From contig NC_134400.1 of the NCBI RefSeq assembly GCF_050003625.1, positions 190,741,726 through 190,805,725 on the forward strand: a stretch of 64,000 nucleotides of DNA. The letters are read 5' to 3'. Made by a program: the position numbers and the translations under genes. Of this stretch, positions 38,677 to 51,366 are shown piece by piece. Source of the DNA: Haematobia irritans. Lineage: Eukaryota; Arthropoda; Insecta; Diptera; Muscidae. Under the pieces are notes generated by a model. That model saw nothing but the letters and a program-made list of their open reading frames with translations. It was not told where the DNA came from and did not search any database. The stretch's first letter is position 1. Every line of letters begins with the position of its first letter.

Positions 38677-40298
38677 TATTGTAAATATTTTGAAAAATTT
38701 GACGAAGGATTCCAAATATTATGTAAAGGACGCAATTGAATTTAAGAATAGTACCAGTAATATTAAGATTGAGGACAATGAAACAATGATCTCGTTTGAC
38801 GTAGTATCTCTTTTTCCAAGCATTCCAGTGAATTTGGCGATTAAGATTATAAAAGAAAAATGGGACGAAATAAAGGACTATACGAAGATACCGATGGATA
38901 TTTTTATAGAAATGTTAACTTTTTGTATAAAGGACTCAAGATATTTTGTATATGATGACAAGGTGTATGAACAACGTAAAGGAATGCCAATGGGATAACC
39001 AGCTTCACCTATTATCGCCGATATTGTAATGGAAGTACTCTTGGACTCAGTATTGGAAAAATTGACTATTAAACCAAAAATAATGACAAAATATGTAGAT
39101 GATCTGTTCTGTATTTTGAATAAAAATGACGTTCAGGCCACTTTATCAGCTTTAAACGCCTTTGATAGACAAATTCAATTTACGATGGAAACAGAAGAGG
39201 ACAACAAGTTACCATACTTAGATACTATAATTCTAAGGCACAGAAATGGAATAAAAATTAACTGGTATCAAAAGCCAACAGCCACAGGACGATTGATAAA
39301 TTTCAACTCCAAACATCCTAGACGAGTTATAATGAATACGGCTACAAATTTTATAAGAAGATTACACGATATCAGCGACAAAATATTTCATAAGGACAAC
39401 GAAGATAAGATAAGGACCATATTGCGATTAAATGATTTCCCGAATAAGACGATTGACGACCTAATACAACATGTAAAAGAACGACAACATATCAAACATG
39501 ACGAAAATGAACCCAAAATTTATAAACCCTTGACATATGTCCCCCAATTCTCGGAAAGATTCAAATCATCAAACATGCTAAATAAGGACAAATTTCAAGT
39601 TGCACAAAGGACTCATAATACAGTAAATCAATTCTTCAGCAAGACAAAATCCAAAATTAAGAAAGAAGACAAGTCAAACGTAGTATATAAGATCAAATGC
39701 AATGGAAATGACGAAAACCAAATTAAAAACTAGACCCTCAGGGCATAAATCTGATCAGAAAGCCACTGATAAGACCTTGGAGCAAAAGACGGCACTTGCA
39801 GCACATTGCACTTTAACAGGACACAAACCAAAATTTAAGGACGTAGATATTTTGACGCAAGAAACCAATTATAAAAGGAGATTTACTCTGGACAGGCTAC
39901 ATATTATAAATGTACCTGCAGAAAGACGAATGAATTTTAAGACTGATACGGACCATTGTGCACATATTTATAGAAATATTGTACAAAAATATAGAAAGAC
40001 AGATTAGCTTTTAGTTGTAAATATACTCCCTTGTAAAGAAGTTCACTGTTCTTTAAATTTAAATGTAATTATCTATGTTTTTCATGTAATGATATATTTT
40101 TGTTAATGTGTTAAATGTTTTTTCTTTTTGTTTAAAGTAATTTCCCTGAAGACGAGCATCGGAGATGTCTCGAAATATTGGAAAATTGTAAATATAAAAA
40201 TACAACTCAAAAAACAACAACATCTGTTTTTATTCACATGACCGCAAGTCGAACTAAGCAAATATAATTAAAAGTTTAAAGGTCAACTAATTAAAACA
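38677..40298 (+). pseudogene. Penelope-like retroelement: RT plus damaged GIY-YIG endonuclease
   Basis: RT continues from 38678: SFDVVSLFPSIPV (catalytic D), KGMPMG at 38981-38995, then an in-frame TAA at 38996-38998 inside the highly conserved PMG-x-P motif, then ASPIIADIVMEVLLDSVLE and the active site YVDD (39092-39103). The C-terminal GIY-YIG domain starts with VVYKIKC (39683-39700), but the YIG part is missing and the frame shifts +1 near 39710-39730. The remaining endonuclease (TKTKLKTRPSGHKS ... RRMNFKTDTDHCAHIY) continues to 40007. The 3' UTR has CTGAAGACGAG...CTCGAAAT near 40146-40177, a motif common at Penelope-like 3' ends. AGAAATAA flanks both ends (36505-36512 and about 40299), a possible target duplication. 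Defective: one stop, one deletion/frameshift, one insertion, 5' truncation. Confidence 0.92.
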
Positions 40299-41035
40299 AC
40301 AGAAATAAAATTTTGACAAAATTTTCTAGAGAAATAATATTTTGACAAAATTTTCTATAGAACTAAAATATTGACAAAAGTTTCTTTAGGAACAAAATTT
40401 TGACAAAATTTTCTATAGAAATAAAATTTTTACAAAATATTCTATAGAAATAAAATATTGACAAAATTTTCTTTAACAATAAAATTTTGACAACATTTTT
40501 TATTATAATAAAATTGTGACAAAATTTTCTATAGTAGTAAAATTTTGATAAAATTTTCTATAGAAATAAAATTTGGCAAAATTTTCTATAGAAATAAAAT
40601 TTTGACAAAATTTTCTATAGAAATGAAATTTTGACAAAATTTTCTATATAAATCAAATTTTGACAAAATTTTCTATAGAAATCAAATTTTGACAACATTT
40701 TTATAGAAATAAAATTTTAATAAAAATTTTTATAGAAATAAAATATTGAAAAATTTTTCTAAAGAAATAACATTTTGACAAATATTTCTGGAGAAATAAA
40801 ATTTTGACAAAATTGTTTACAGAAAAATATTTTGACAAAAATTTTCTATAGAAAAAAAATATTGGCAACATTTTCTTGAGGGATAAGATTTTGACAAAAT
40901 ATTCTATAGGAATAAAATATTGACAAAATTTTCTAAAGAAATAAAATTTTGACAAAATTTTCTATAAAAATAAAATTATGATAAAATTTTCTATAGAAAT
41001 AAAATTTTGAGAAAATTTTCTATATTTTATTTTGT
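40299..41035 (-). repeat. 29-bp minisatellite array, reverse
   Basis: The runs 40300-40490 and 40660-40990 recur with few changes at about 41425-41620 and 41690-41990, so this region and the next array are segmental duplicates with a spacing of about 1.0-1.1 kb. Confidence 0.88.
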
Positions 41036-41200
41036 TATTGTTGGTTTTTTGTTTCCTTTAATCATTGTTGTTGTTTTTGATTTCAGCTTAATACCATGCA
41101 TTGACTAAACTACAAGTGTAGCTTAACCAACAGAGGAAAAGACTGTTTGTCAAATTTATTTAAATTTATTAAAATTTGAGTTGTTATAATTTAACCTTAA
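41036..41200 (-). mobile_element. Hammerhead element, copy 3 (arm stub, no ribozyme)
   Basis: Contains GATTTCAGCTTAATACCATG, GACTAAACTACAAGTGTAGC and TTAACCAACAGAGGAAAAG, the outer arm of the foldback element. It stops after TGTCAAATTTATTT, before the ribozyme. The T-rich flank (TTGTTATTGTTGG) matches the outer edge seen at 7650-7700. Confidence 0.75.
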
Positions 41201-43960
41201 CAAAATTTTTTATTATAATAACATTTTGACAAAATTTTCTATAGAAATAAACTGTTGAAAAAGTTTTCTATAGAAATAAACTGTTGATAAAATTTTCTAT
41301 AGAAATAAAATTTTGAGAAAAATTTCTATAGAAATAAAATTTTGAGAAAATTTTCTATAGAAATAAAATTTGACAAAATTTTCTATAGAAATAAAATTTT
41401 AACAAAAATGTTTATAGAAATAAAATTTTGACAAAATTTTCTAGAGAAATAATATTTTGACAAAATTTTCTAGAGAAATAATATTTTGACAAAATTTTCT
41501 ATAGAAATAAAATATTGACAAAAGTTTCTTTAGGAACAAAATTTTGACAAAATTTTCTATAGAAATAAAATTTTTACAAAATATTCTATAGAAATAAAAT
41601 ATTGACAAAATTTTCTTAAGGAATAAAATTTTGACAAAATTTTCTATAGAAATCAAATTTTGACAAAATTTTCCATAGAAATCAAATTTTGACAAAATTT
41701 TCTATAGAAATCAAATTTTGACAACATTTTTATAGAAATAAAATTTTAATAAAAATTTTTATAGAAATAAAATATTGAACATTTTTTCTAAAGAAATAAA
41801 ATTTTGACAAATATTTCTAGAGAAATAAAATTTTGACAAAATTTTCTATAGAAAAAAAATATTGGCAAAATTTTCTTAGAAATAAAATTTTGACAAAATA
41901 TTCTATAGGAATAAAATATTGACAAAATTTTCTAAAGAAACAAAATTTTGACAAAATTTTCTATAAAAATAAAATTATGATAAATATTTCTATAATTTAA
42001 AAATTTTTAAAAATATTAAATAGAAATAAAATATTGACAAAATATTCTATAGAAATAAAATTTTAACAAAATATTCTATTGAAATAAAATATTGACAAAA
42101 TTTTTTATTATAATAACATTTTGACAAAATTTTCTATAGAAATAAAATTTTGACAAAATATTCTATAAAAATAAAATATTGACAAAATTTTCTATAGAAA
42201 TAAAATTTGACAAAAGTTTCTATAGAAATAAAATTTTGACAAAATTTTCTATAGAAATAAAATGTTGAAAAAAGTTTCTATAGAAATAAAATTTTGACAA
42301 AATTTTCAAAAGAAATAATATTTTGACAAAATTTTCTATAGTACCAAAATTTTGACACAATTTTCTATAGAAATACATTTTTGAAAACATTTTCTATAGA
42401 AATAAGATTTTGACAAAATTTTCTATAGAAATAAGATTTTGACAAAATTTTCTATAGAAATAAAATTTTGACAAAATTTTCTATAGAAATAAAATTTTGA
42501 CAAAATTTTCTATAGAAATAAAATTTTGACAAAATTTTCTATAGAAAAAAACTTTTTACAAAATTTTCTATAGAAATAAAATTCTGACAAAATTTTCTAT
42601 AGAAATAAAATTTTGACAAGATTTTCTATAGAAATAAAATTTTGAGAAAATTTTCTATAGAAATAAAATTTTGACAAAATTTTCTATAGAAATAAAATTT
42701 TGATAAAATTGTGACAAAATTTTCTATAAAAATAAAATTTTGACAAAATTTTCTATAGAAATAAAATTTTTACAAAATTTTCTATAGAAATAAAATTTTG
42801 ACAAAATTTTCTATAGAAATAAAATTTTGACAAAATTTTCTATAGAAATAAAATTTTGATAAAATTTTGAGAAAATTTTCTATAGAAATAAAATTTTGAT
42901 AAATTTGTGACAACATTTTCTATAGAAATAAAATTTTGACAAAATATTCTATAGAAATAAAATTTTGACAAAATTTTCTATAGAAATAAAATTTTGACAA
43001 AATTTTCTATAGAAATAAAATTTTGACAAAATTTTCTATAGAAATAAAATTGTGATAAAATTTTCTATAGAAATAAAATTTTGACAAAATTTTCTATAGA
43101 AATAAAATTTTGACAAAATTTTCTATAGAAATAAAATTTTGACAAAATTTTCTATAGAAATAAAATTTTGACAAAATCTTCTATAGAAATAAAATTTTGA
43201 CAAAATTTTCAATAGAAATAACATTTTGTCAAAATTTTCTGTAGAAATAAAATTTTGACAAAATTTTCTGTAGAAATAAAATTTTGACAAAATTTTCTGT
43301 AGAAATAAAATTTTGACAAAGTTTTCTATAGAGATAAAATGTTGACAAAATTTTTTATAGAAATAAACCTTTGAGAAACTTTTCTACATACGTACATTTT
43401 TTGACAAAATTTTCTATAGAAATAAAATTTTGACAAAATTTTATATAAAAAAATTATGACAAAATTTTATATAAAAATAAAATTTTGACAAAATTTTCTG
43501 TAGTAATGAAATTTTGACAAAATTTTGTATAGAAATACAATTTTGAAAAAAATTTCTATAGAAATAAAATTTTCTATAGAAATAAAATTTTGAAAAAATT
43601 TTCTATAGAAATAAAATTTTGACAAAATTTTCTATAGAAATAAAACTTTGACAAAATTTTCTATAGAAATAAAATTTTGACAAAAATTTCTTTAGAAATA
43701 AATTAAAAAAAAATTCTAGTAATAAGGAATTTTTTATTTTCGTAATAAGGAATTTTTGTTTGAAATAACAGTTTGAAAAATTTTTCTATAGAAATAAAAT
43801 TTTGACAAAATTTCCTATAGCAACAAAATTTTAACATCTTCTACAGAAATGAAATTTTGACAAAATTTTCTATAGACATAAAATTTTGAGGAAATTTTCT
43901 ATAGAAATAGTATTTTGACAGAATGTTCTATAGAAATAAAATTTTATACAACTTTGGCCT
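41201..43960 (-). repeat. 29-bp minisatellite array, reverse
   Basis: Nearly 100 monomers; 42410-43330 is especially regular. Irregular at the right end (43700-43960), where AATAAGGAATTTTT occurs twice. Confidence 0.92.
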
Positions 43961-45110
43961 TTTGTCATAAATGAAATGAGAGTTTAACTAACCAAACTCT
44001 TCCTTCGTAATAAGGAGTTTTTATTGTAAATCCTTCATTGATATTCCTCTCATAGTATAGGACAAACTCATTTGGACCTTTTAACATAAAAAAATCGAAA
44101 ATCTCTATCTAAGTAGCATTACAATTCAATTCTAATCGGTAGGTACATACCCTTTGGTAAACACATTCACCACAGAGGACACAATTAAAAAAAAAATAGA
44201 AAAATTAAACACTAAAACAAAAGTAGTTTTAAAAAAAAGTATTTAGTAGTTAAAGTTTGTCTTTATCATTGCATTTGGTTTTATTGGCCAGAGCTAGCAG
44301 TAATCTAAATGAGAATTGAATATGTATGAGCAGGCAAGGACATGAAAGTTTAAGGAACAAGGATATGCCACAACCAACAGTTTTAATTTTTTTTGTTTTG
44401 CCCCAAAAACGAACCCCACACATTCAATTTCAATTCTCATTGATTCTAATGCAAAAAACCCAACATCAATAGCAGCAAAAATGTCATAGCCAATAAAAAC
44501 TAAAGTTGGTTTGTTTTTTGTTCTTATTCCTTCAGATATGAGAATTGTGGGATTGGCATGGGGAGAGCAACAAAAAGTCCTTCACGGTCACATAGGGAAA
44601 ATGCTGGCAATCAAAATGAAGTTTTATCCACACTAACTTGCACAAAAACAATTCCCTTCGAAGAACAAAAAATTCTAATGGCAAAACGTTTCAACCAGGA
44701 CATAGTCATTATTGTCCTTCAGGTGTAAGCTGTAACAGAAAAACCTTGTATGTATTTCTTTTTTGTTTTGCTTCATTTAAATCCCTTAAGTTACTGGTCT
44801 GAAGTAGCACAACTACGATCACCACAATAAATTTTAACTACTAAGTCGACACTTTATTTCATTGAAGTTGCTCGAAGTATTGGAAAAGAGAAAAGTTTAT
44901 CATATCGGTCTTATTACATATAGGGCATTCCAGGATAAATCACACATTTCAAACATATAGGATATTCGAATCAATCAACAGAAAATTAAGTCTTATGCTT
45001 ACCATTAAATTTCAAGGCTTGAAAAATATTATATCGTAAAAATTACCTGAAAATAGAAAAAATAAAACAAATTAATTAAGTTTGAAAGTAAAATTGCGCA
45101 TAAAAACTAT
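43961..45110. other. Lower-copy AT-rich region, no gene seen
   Basis: No frame, RNA or repeat that I recognise; mixed AT-rich sequence between two reverse arrays. Confidence 0.5.
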
Positions 45111-47165
45111 TTTTTATAATAAAATTTTACAAAATTCTCTATAGAAATAAAATTTTGACAAAATTTTCTATAGAAATAAAATTTTGACAAAATTGTCTAT
45201 AGAAATAAAATATTGACAAAATTTTCTATAGAACTAAAATTTTATTAAAATTCTATATAGAAAAAAAAAATTGAAAAAATTCTCTACAGAAATAAAATTT
45301 TGAGAAAATTTTCTATAAAATTAAAACTTTGAGAAAGTTTTCTATAGAAATAAATTTTGCCAAAATTTTCGATACAAATAAAATATTAACAAAAATTTTT
45401 TATAGAAATAAAATTTTGACAAAATTTTCTATAGAACTAAAAATTTTAGGAAATTCTATATAGAAATTTTTTTTTTTTTAAATTCTCTATAGAAATAAAA
45501 TTTTGAGAAAATTTTCTATAGAATTAAAAATTTTGAGAAAGTTTTCTATAGAAATAAATTTTTGACAAAATTTTCGATAGAAATAAAATTTTAACAAAAA
45601 TTCCTATAGAAATAAAATTTTGACAAAATTTTCTATAGAAATAAAATTTTGACAAAATTTTCTATAGAGATAAAATTTTGACAAAATTTTCTATAGAAAT
45701 AAAACTTAAAAAAAAATCTCTATAGAAATAAAATTTTGAGAAAATATTCTATAGAAATAAAATTTTGACAAAATTTTCTATAGAAATAAAATGTTGGGAA
45801 AATTTTTTATAGAAATAATAATTTACAAATGTTTCTACAGAAATAAAATTATGACAAAATTGTCTACAGAACTAAAATTTGTACAAAATTCTATATAGAA
45901 AAAAATGAAAAAATTCTCAGTTGACAACATTTTCAATAAAACTAAAATTTAGATAAAATTCTATACAGAAAAAAATCTTTTTTTGAGAAAATTCTCTATA
46001 GAAATAAAATTTTGACAAATTTTTCTATAGAAATAAAATTTGGCAAAATTTTCTATAGAAATAAAATTTTGACAAAATTTTCTATAGGAATAAAATTGCG
46101 ACAAACTTTTCTATAGAAGTAAAATTTTAACAAAATTTTCTATAGAAATAAAATTTTGACGAAATTTTCTATAGAAATAAAATTTTTACAAAATTTTCCA
46201 TAGAAATAAAATTTTGACAAAATTTTCTATAGAAATAAAATTTTTACAAAATTTTCTATAGAAATAAAATTTTGACAAAATTTTCTATAGAAATAAAATT
46301 TTGACAAAATTTTTTATAGAAATAAAATTTTGACAAAATTTTCTATATAAATAAAATTTTGACAAAATTTTCTATAGAAATAAAATTTTGACAAAATTTT
46401 CTATAGAAATAAAATTTTGACTAAATTTTCTATAGAAATAAAATTTTGACAAAATTTTCTATAGAAATAAAATTTTGACAAATTTTCTATAGAAATAAAA
46501 TTTTGACAAAATTTTTTGTAGGAATAAAATTTCGACAAAATTTTCTATAGAAATAAAATTTTGAATTCTATTTTGACAACATTTTCAATAAAACTAAAAT
46601 TTTGACAAAATTCTATATAGAAAAAAATCTTTTTTGAGAAAATTCTCTATAGAAATAAAATTTTCACAAATTTTTCTATTGAAATAAAATTTTGACAAAA
46701 TTTTCTATAGAAATAAAATGATGGCAACATTTTCTATAGAAATAAAATTTTGACAAAATTTCTATAGAAATAAAAATTTGACAACATTTTTTTATAGGAA
46801 TAAAATTTCGACAAAATTTTCTGTAGAAATAAAATTTTGACAAATTTTTCTATAGAAATAAAATGTTGAGAAAATTTTTTATTATAATAAAAATTTACAA
46901 ATATTTCTATAGAAATAAAATTATGACAAAATTTCCTATAGAACTAAAATTTTTAGAATATTCTATATTAAAAAAAAATTGAAAAAATTCTCTGTAGAAA
47001 TAAAATTTTGAGAAAATTTTCTATAGAATTAAAACTTTGAGAAAGTTTTCTATAGAAATAAATTTTTGTCAAAATTTTCGATAGAAATAAAATATTAAAA
47101 AAAAAATTCTTATGGAAATAAAATTTTGGCATAAGTTTCTATAGAAATAACACTCTATAGAAATA
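45111..47165 (-). repeat. 29-bp minisatellite array, reverse
   Basis: Regular monomers with interspersed variants such as TTCTATATAGAAAAAAAT. A run around 45950-46030 is repeated at 46580-46690. Ends at the 5' edge of the LINE. Confidence 0.9.
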
Positions 47166-49783
47166 ATACTTCTGGAGATTATAGTTTTTGTGGTAAGATG
47201 GGTAATTCAGTAATTGATTATTGCATTTGTTCAAGCAGTTTCTTACAATACATAGATGATTTTAGTATAGGATCCAAACCTTTCTCCGATCATATGCCAC
47301 TCTGCCTTAAACTAAAAATTCCTACCGGTACGCACATTAACCAACGCCAACCAATGAACACGAAACTACGTTGGAATATGCATCACGTTTATGATTATCA
47401 ATGTAAACTTAGTAACCTTGCTGAAGTTGACTCAACTTTCACTGATTTGGACCCAGAGGGACAGTTACGTACTCTCGGTATAAAAATAAAGCAGGCATAT
47501 GCCAGGGATTCGAAAAGATGCTTATTTAAGCCGATACAGAGATGGTTCGATTGGAAGTGTTTTCGATTACGATCAGCTATGCTTAGGAATTTAAAGGTAT
47601 TTAAAAGAACCCATACGAATGAGAGCAAAATACGTTATTATACTTCCAGATCAAATTTTCTAAAATTATGTAGGGAAAGGAAACTTGAATCGTATAATAA
47701 TGACTTGGTGAAATTGGATAGTGTCAACTGCAGCAAAGACTGGTGGAGTATAGCTAATACCTTTAAATCCGACCTATTTAAACAAAGGACTGCTCTTTGT
47801 AGCAATGACTTTCTTTCATTTTTTGGTTCGATGTTGCTCGAAAGAGATGATTCCAGGATTTTGTGCTGGTGTATGCCGTTTGTTGCGAATGATATCCTTG
47901 ACGCCCCAATTGGCCATAGCGAACTGTATACAGTTATTAAAGGACTTAAACTTAACAAATGCCCGGGCCAGGATGGCATACCATATGAATTTTACAAATA
48001 TGCTCCCGCGAACTTTCTTGATCTACTTTTGCAGTCTTTTAACAATATTTTCCTATCGGAATCAGTGCCAGCATCTTTCACGAAATCTGTTCTGATACCT
48101 CTTCATAAGAAAGGTGACCCCAATTGAGTAACTAACTACAGAGGACTCTCTCTTATTGATTCTGTTTGTAAGATTTTCAACGGTATTATATTGAATCGCA
48201 TACTCGAATGGATTGCAAGATACGATATTTTGAATGAATTCCAATCAGGCTTTCGTAAGGATTATTCAACCATTGATAGCATATTCAACCTCGTTAATAT
48301 TGTCAAGATTAGGGAATCAGATAGTAAGAGAACATATGCATTTTTTGTTGATTTTTCTTGCGCTTTCGATGTGATACCCAGAAACAGTCTATTTTACAAA
48401 CTTTCGTGTATGGGCTTATCGACAAAGATAATCAGACTTCTGATGCTTCTATATGAGAAATGCGAGAGTAGAATTTGGGATGGGTGTTCTTTCTCTGACT
48501 GTTTCCCAGTACAGACTGGAGTTAAACAGGGCTGTATACTAAGCCCTATTTTGTTCTCTCTATACGTCAATGACCTTCCGTCCATGTTGCCATGTGGCGT
48601 GAGTGTTGCAAATGTAGAAATAAAAGTTTTGTTATATGCAGACGATATTGTCCTACTTGCTGATAACTCTGTAGACCTCCAGACGATGATTGATAGCCTC
48701 GAAAGGTACTGCTCTCTATGGGATTTAAAGGTTAATCTAACAAAGTCTAAGGTTATGGTCTTTCGCAAGAGCTCCAGAATTGCGTCTAATTTGAATTGGT
48801 ACTTTGCGAATCAGCGGATAGAAGTGGTTAATTGTTATACTTACCTTGGAGTTGAGCTGACATATAATCTTTCGTTTAGGAAACATGTGAATAGAAAACT
48901 CACTGCCTCTAAGATAGCAATAAATTCCACTTGGGGGAAGTATATTAACCACCCAAATATCTCGAAGGAGAATAAAATGAGAATATTTAATGCCTGTACA
49001 AAATCGATCATGTGTTATGCCGCACAAATCTGGGGCTTCGAAAAACTGTTAGATGTTGAGAAACTGCTCCGATTTTTTATCAAGAGAATGCTATACCTGC
49101 CCAGAAATACTCCGAATTATGTTTTGCATCTAGAGATGGGATGTGCCTCCATGTATGCATCTACTTTAGAGTCACATTTTAGATATATAAATAGGGTTCT
49201 GAAACTCGGACATCATAGACTTCCACGTGTTCTTGCTGAGTGGGTTATTGAATTAGATATATATTGGGCTAATGAATGGTCGAATCTATGCCAGCACCTT
49301 GACTATGTAGCACCTGACACGTCGGTTCCGATATGTGTGTTTTGGCGGGACATAATGGAAAGGTTTAAGTCCAAAGAATTTGAAAGTTTCTGTATAGATG
49401 CGTCCAATTCGCAATTTCACGATCTCTACCCCCAAATGAGTCACAATATCGCTCCAGCGTTATCTACCGTATTTTCATGTCGTGCCACTGGTTTAATTAT
49501 CCGAGCTAGATGTGGTCTTTTAGATCTGAATGCTAGATTCTTTAAAGATAATACTAATGGATTGTGTTCAATATGTAATATGGGTGCGTCTGAAAACACG
49601 ATTCACTTTATCGGCGTATGTCCAATATATAGCAATTTAAGAATGCAATTCTTTGGCCAAAATATCCTTACTGAAAATGAAATATATACTATACTAAATG
49701 GCACGAATTTTAATGCCTTATATAGATATTTAGAATCATGTATAAAATATAGAACGTTTCTTATAAATGAATTCAACACTTAA
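47166..49783 (+). pseudogene. LINE ORF2: endonuclease (partial) and reverse transcriptase, one in-frame stop
   Basis: The frame enters from the truncated edge and reads GKMGNSVIDYCI and SDHMPL (47284-47298), the C-terminal signature of an AP-like endonuclease. The RT follows: LNKCPGQDGIPYEFYK, VLIPLHKKGDPN, an in-frame TGA at 48125-48127, then NYRGLSLIDSVCKIFN in the same frame, FVDFSCAFDVIPR (catalytic Asp), GVKQGCILSPILFSLYVNDL and the active site YADD (48634-48645). A C-terminal motif CSIC-x(10)-H-x(4)-C lies near 49567-49625. The stop is TAG/TAA/TGA at 49781-49783. The single TGA is the only break I see in the retained part, so decay is recent. No RNase H domain. Clade not assigned with confidence. 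Confidence 0.9.
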
Positions 49784-49978
49784 AATAATGAAATATTTTG
49801 CTTCAAGTTATTATATATAAACAAAATACTAACAAATGTACAATATATAAGCCAATCAGGCAACAGCAACTTTGCTACGCCTATATAGATTTATAATTGT
49901 AATTTAATTAATCTTATCATGTGTTTATATGGTACGGAATAAATAAATCTATTAATAAATAATAAATAATAATAATAG
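47166..49978 (+). mobile_element. 5'-truncated non-LTR retrotransposon (LINE)
   Basis: Comprises the end of an endonuclease domain, a full reverse transcriptase, a C-terminal Cys/His motif, a short 3' UTR and an AATAAATAAT-type tail at about 49940-49978. Array monomers flank both sides and ATAGAAATAA occurs at both junctions, a plausible target duplication masked by the array. 5' truncation is usual for LINE insertions by target-primed reverse transcription. Confidence 0.9.
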
Positions 49979-51290
49979 AAATAACATTTTGTCAAAAATT
50001 GTTATAATAATAAATGTTTGAGAAATTTTCTATAGAAATATAATTTTGACAAATTTTTCTATAGAAATAAAATGTTGAGAAAATTTTTATAGAAATAAAC
50101 ATTTACAAATGTTTCTATGGAAATAAAATTTTGACAAATTTTTCAATAGAACTAAAATTTTGACAATATTCTATATAGAAAAAAAATAATTTGAGAAAAT
50201 TCTCTATAGAAATGTTGACAAATTTTTCTATAGAAATAAAATTTTGACAAAATTTTCTATAGAAATAAGATTTTGACAAAATTTTCTATAGAAATAAAAT
50301 TTTGACAAAATTTTCTATAGAAATAAAATTTTGTCAAAATTTTCTATAGAAATAAAATTTTGACAAAATTTTCTATAGAAATAAAATTTTGACAAAATTT
50401 TCTATAGAAATAAAATGTTGAGAAAATTTTCTATAGAAATAAAATGTTGAGAAAATTTTCTATAGAAATAAAATTATGACAAATATTTCTATAGAAGTAA
50501 AATGTGTACAAAATTCTATATAAAAAAATTGAAAAATTCTCTGCAGAAATAAAATTTTGAGAAAAATTTCTATAGAATTAAAACTTTGAGAAAGTTTTGT
50601 ACAGAAATAAATTTTTGACAAAATTTTGAATAGAAATAAAATTTTGGCGTAATTTTCTATAGAAAGAAAATTTTGTTAAAATCTTCTATAGAAGTAAAAT
50701 TTTGTCAAAAGTTTTTATAGAAACAAACATTTGAGAAAAATTTCTATAGAAACAAAATTTTGACAAATTTTTCTATAGAAATAAAATGTTGAGCAAATTT
50801 TTTATAGAAATAAAAATTTACAAATGTTTCTATAGAAATAAATTTTTGACATAATTTTCTATAGATCTAAAATTTTGACAAAATATAGAAAAAAAAATGA
50901 AAAAATTCTCAGTAGAAATAAAATTTTGACAAAATTTTCTATAGAATTAAAACTTTGAGAAAGTTTTCTGTAGAAATAAAATTTTGCCAACAATTTTGTA
51001 GAAATAAAATGTTGACAAAATTTTCTATAGAAATAAAATTTTGGCATAATTTTTTATAGAAATAAAATTTTGGTAAAATCTTCTACTAACACTAAAATTT
51101 TGACAAAATTTTTTGTGGAAATAAAATTTTGACAAAATTTTCTATAGAAATAAAATTTTGCTAAATTTTTCTAGAGAATATAATATTAGCAACATCTCCT
51201 ATAGAAATAAAATTTTAGCTAAAGTTTTCTAGAGCAATGAAATTTTTACAAAATTTTGTAGAGAAATAAAATTTTTATAAAACCTTTTTT
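49979..51290 (-). repeat. 29-bp minisatellite array, reverse
   Basis: Continues the array interrupted by the LINE; becomes irregular toward 51200, where it merges into the head region. Confidence 0.9.
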
Positions 51291-51366
51291 TTTTTAATTT
51301 GGTAGATTTTTGGTAGAATTTTCTACAAATTTTGGTAGAGTATTTTTGGCACGAGTGGCAACCGTG
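51291..51366 (-). repeat. Array head with GGTTGCCACTCG terminus
   Basis: In minus reading: CCACGGTTGCCACTCGTGCC, then AAAAATACTCTACCAAAATT and repeated CTACCAAA before the monomers begin. It matches the head at 5199 in the same order relative to the array. Confidence 0.65.

Noticed and set aside
40146..40180. Additional hammerhead in the Penelope-like 3' UTR (CTGAAGA ... CGAAAT)
   Set aside because: The core resembles a hammerhead, but the 10.1-11.1 pair and a proper stem I/III could not be built, so I treat it only as the typical 3' motif of the family.
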